Assembly (NCBI GenBank): GCA_031256445.1
Contig: JAIRQN010000038.1
Location: forward strand, 1-52,718
DNA: 52,718 nucleotides
Direction: 5' to 3'
Origin: Treponema sp.
GTDB lineage: Bacteria > Spirochaetota > Spirochaetia > Treponematales > Breznakiellaceae
Shown here: piece after piece, positions 50,401-52,718 of the stretch
How the letters are laid out: every line of letters begins with the position of its first letter
Numbering within the stretch: the stretch's first letter is position 1
Notes under the pieces: generated by a model
Databases searched by the model: none
The model's input: the letters and a program-made list of their open reading frames with translations, nothing else
Told to the model about the DNA's origin: nothing
Translations under genes and position numbers: made by a program

Positions 50401-52530
50401 TTACTCTTCTCCATCCGCGCTGTGAAGATAATCGCATTCAGGGTTTATGCAAACCTTATGCGAACCGTTTTTCTTGTCATATTTTTCCACCATGAAATAT
50501 CCGCACTTGGGACAATCCTGATTGATTGGCTTGAAGTGGCTGATAAAATCACAATCGGGATAATTTGTGCAGCCGTAGAATTCCTTGCCTCTGCCTTTGG
50601 TCTTGCGCGCGACAACATCTCCCTGGCATTTTGGGCACCTGGCAAGCGGAATTGATTTTGTATTCCTGCACTCGGGAAACCCGCTGCACGCGAGAAAAAA
50701 GCCGAAACGGCCCAATTTCTTGACAAGCGGCTTTCCGCATTTTTCGCAGATATAATCGGTCGCTTCATCAAGAGCGCCTTTATAAGAATCGATATTGGCG
50801 CTGACGTCATCCACGGCGGTTTTGAACGGCTTCCAGAATTCCCTGATCATTTCCGGCCAGCTTGTCTTGTTTTCCTCTACATCATCCAGTTTTGTTTCCA
50901 TGGAAGCGGTAAAATCCGCGTCTACATAGAGCGTAAAATGTTCCACCAGCACGTCGTTTATCAATTTGCCGAGGACTGTGGGAACAAGCTGTTTGTTTGA
51001 GCGCGTAACATAATAACGGTCCAGCAGGACTGATATTATGGAAGCGTATGTAGAAGGGCGGCCTATTCCTTTTTCTTCCAGCGTCCGGACGATGGAAGCG
51101 TCTGAATACCGCGCGGGACCCTGGGTAAAATGCTGTTCGCTTCTGAATTTATCAACTTTTACCTTATCGCCTGTTTTTAGTCCGGGATAATGATTTCCGC
51201 TTTCTTCCTTTGAAGCAAGCAGTTTTAATACCCTGTAAAAACCTTTTTCCAGCAGTTTCGTCCCGCTTACGCGGAAAAGGCCCTCGTCACCGCCCGATAC
51301 CACTTTTATATCAACGCTTACCGTCCTGCTTTTGGCGTTGTTCATCTGGCTTGAAACAAATCTTTCCCAGATAATCGTATAAAGACGCATTTGATCTTTT
51401 GACAGGTGCTCTTTTATGGATTCGGGGGTATATTCGGTATAGGTAGGCCGGATCGCCTCGTGCGCGTCCTGGGCGTTTTTTCCTACAGCATACTCAACCG
51501 GTTTTTCGGGCAGTTCGTTCGGGTAATTTTTGCCGAGCCATACGCGCACATCTTCAAGCGCAGTTTGCGAAATACGGACGCTGTCCGTGCGCATATATGT
51601 AATCAAACCGACTCTTGAAGAGCCGATGCTTACGCCTTCGTACAACTGCTGGGCGACCTGCATTGTCTTGCGTGAGGTGAAACCAAGCCTGTTCGCGGAG
51701 GTCTGCTGCAGCTGCGAAGTTGTAAATGGCGGTTTGGGCCTTATGGTCTTGTCGGTTTCACGCACATCGTTTACAACGCATTCTTTGTTTTGAATTTTTT
51801 CAATAATATCTTTTACGTCATTTTCGTTTTTTAATTCCGGTTTACCGCCGTTCCAAAACACAAGCTGCGCTGTATAAACAGTCTTGCCGGATTTAAAATC
51901 CGCTTCCAGCGTCCAGTATTCAACAGGAATAAAACTTTCAACTTCTCTTTCGCGTTCGCAGATAAGGCGCAGCGCCACAGACTGAACGCGGCCGGCCGAA
52001 AGGCCGTTTTTTACTTTTTTCCACAGAAGAGGCGAAAGATTATAGCCTACAAGCCTGTCCAATACGCGTCTGGCTTTTTGCGCCGAGACTTTCGCTTCGT
52101 CAATATTGCGCGGGTTAAGAACCGCTTCTTTTACCGCCTGGGGAGTTATCTCGTTAAAACTGATCCTCTCAATCGGAACCTGCTGCGTTTTGGCGGTAAT
52201 CGCGTTCCTTAAATGCCAGGCAATCGCCTCGCCTTCGCGGTCATTATCGCAGGCAAGCAGCACTTTACCCGATTTTTTGGCGTCTGTCTGAAGTTCCTTC
52301 AGTATTTTTGCCCGCCCGCGCACGGTAATATATTCCGGTTCAAAATTATTATCAACATCGATGGCTGTGCGGGATTTGGGCAGATCGATTAAATGTCCCA
52401 TAGACGCTTTAACATTGTAGGAAGGTCCCAGGTATTTCTCGATTGTTTTTACCTTTCCAGGAGATTCCACGATAACAAGAATCTGCTTCTCCTGTTTTGG
52501 CTTTTTCTTTTTTGTTTCAGTCATTTTCAT
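50401..52530 (-). CDS. topA: DNA topoisomerase I
   Basis: 709 residues from ATG 52530. The Toprim domain is ILVIVESPGKVKTIEKYLG with CDNDREGEAIAWHL; the active-site tyrosine lies in VGLITYMRTDSVR (about residue 310). Three zinc-ribbon repeats end the protein (CEKCGKPL, CPKCQGDV, CPKCGYFM, each with a second C-pair). It relaxes negative supercoils. I start at 52530 because AAAGGCG lies 5 bases upstream; upstream in-frame ATG 52581 lies in dprA. The start is 14 bases inside dprA, showing coupling. Residues 2-15 are a basic stretch. Confidence 0.97.
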   Translation of the reverse strand: MKMTETKKKKPKQEKQILVIVESPGKVKTIEKYLGPSYNVKASMGHLIDLPKSRTAIDVDNNFEPEYITVRGRAKILKELQTDAKKSGKVLLACDNDREGEAIAWHLRNAITAKTQQVPIERISFNEITPQAVKEAVLNPRNIDEAKVSAQKARRVLDRLVGYNLSPLLWKKVKNGLSAGRVQSVALRLICEREREVESFIPVEYWTLEADFKSGKTVYTAQLVFWNGGKPELKNENDVKDIIEKIQNKECVVNDVRETDKTIRPKPPFTTSQLQQTSANRLGFTSRKTMQVAQQLYEGVSIGSSRVGLITYMRTDSVRISQTALEDVRVWLGKNYPNELPEKPVEYAVGKNAQDAHEAIRPTYTEYTPESIKEHLSKDQMRLYTIIWERFVSSQMNNAKSRTVSVDIKVVSGGDEGLFRVSGTKLLEKGFYRVLKLLASKEESGNHYPGLKTGDKVKVDKFRSEQHFTQGPARYSDASIVRTLEEKGIGRPSTYASIISVLLDRYYVTRSNKQLVPTVLGKLINDVLVEHFTLYVDADFTASMETKLDDVEENKTSWPEMIREFWKPFKTAVDDVSANIDSYKGALDEATDYICEKCGKPLVKKLGRFGFFLACSGFPECRNTKSIPLARCPKCQGDVVARKTKGRGKEFYGCTNYPDCDFISHFKPINQDCPKCGYFMVEKYDKKNGSHKVCINPECDYLHSADGEE

Positions 52531-52718
52531 TTTCGCCTTTGCTTTCGTTGATATATTCCATATTCCATTTCTTAAGAACATCAGCGGCCGTATTAATTAT
52601 CTGCGCTCCGTCGCCGGCCAGTTTTACGGTGCCCCGTTTATCATATAAAATGCCGCGCTGCTCCATTGCGCATGACGCAACCCAGACATCTTTTCCGTGT
52701 TCAAGCGCGAAACCGGCT
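52517..52718 (-). CDS. dprA: DNA processing protein DprA, C-terminal part (runs off the window)
   Basis: The last 67 codons of an ORF entering from the right edge, ending at TGA 52519-52517. The translation includes AGFALEHGKDVWVASCAME and GTVKLAGDGAQIINTAADVL, matching the end of the DprA Rossmann domain (SALEQGR-x-VFAVPG-type) and the following GA-x-x-I-x-x-A-x-DVL helix. DprA loads RecA on incoming single-stranded DNA during transformation. The VFAVPG motif is modified (VWVASC), so competence function is uncertain. Position upstream of topA agrees with the spirochaete order. Confidence 0.85.
   Translation of the reverse strand, partial: AGFALEHGKDVWVASCAMEQRGILYDKRGTVKLAGDGAQIINTAADVLKKWNMEYINESKGENEND

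Noticed and set aside
1-52718. tRNA or rRNA genes
   Set aside because: I saw no cloverleaf with the conserved GGTTCGA-type T-loop in a proper context and no rRNA signature; a covariance search would be decisive.

Overview
The window looks like a chromosome segment of a host-associated treponeme (Spirochaetes, Treponema and relatives). The strongest argument is the right third, read on the minus strand: dprA (C-terminus only), topA, a xerC/D-type recombinase, hslV, hslU, flgB, flgC, fliE, fliF, fliG, fliH, fliI, fliJ. From memory this is the conserved spirochaete periplasmic-flagellum neighbourhood. Also treponemal in flavour are a BMP-type (PnrA/TmpC-like) ABC importer, many type II lipoproteins and a large lipoprotein with Listeria-Bacteroides repeats. 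A GH43 glycosidase and several sugar-handling genes suggest a polysaccharide-rich habitat such as a gut; that is inference.

Layout. 1-1.6 kb is an AT-rich accessory patch: a PD-(D/E)XK-like coiled-coil protein, a 43-residue small ORF, a MotA/ExbB-like membrane protein, and two clusters of GC-rich palindromes that share a motif. 1.6-7.4 kb carries an XRE regulator coupled to a PanE-like reductase, a GH43 lipoprotein, a radical SAM protein with a small unknown partner, an acyl carrier protein facing them, and a phosphomannose-isomerase-like cupin that ends at a bidirectional terminator. 7.5-20 kb is almost all minus strand: an NSS sodium symporter, a galactokinase-like/surE/TPR/NHL operon, and an FGGY kinase followed by a BMP binding protein, an ABC ATPase and two permeases. 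20-30 kb alternates strands: LPP20-like lipoprotein, trmB with a lipoprotein gene, rdgB-uvrD, a predicted membrane protein divergent from a two-component system, and the repeat lipoprotein. 30-40 kb holds recG, a YggT protein, dnaE and an M16 peptidase, all minus. 40-52.7 kb is the flagellar/hslVU/topA block. I saw no rRNA, tRNA, CRISPR array or insertion sequence.

The main new observation concerns gene expression. Genes that head transcription units and lack a Shine-Dalgarno sequence repeatedly have a -10-like hexamer ending 6 or 7 bases before the start codon. This places the predicted transcription start at, or one base before, the initiation codon. I count eight such genes (43-aa ORF at 878, XRE gene at 1623, NSS symporter, BMP lipoprotein, FGGY kinase, lipoprotein at 22125, histidine kinase, M16 peptidase) and four more with 9-11 bases. 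Operon-internal genes and a few operon heads have normal GGAGG-type sites. This suggests two translation-initiation modes, with leaderless mRNAs common at operon heads.

Other points: tandem OB folds in DnaE, an enlarged HslU I-domain, Ala-rich tails on both FliH and FliI, a galactokinase-like protein that lost its sugar-binding motif, and a candidate sigma-28 promoter in front of flgB.
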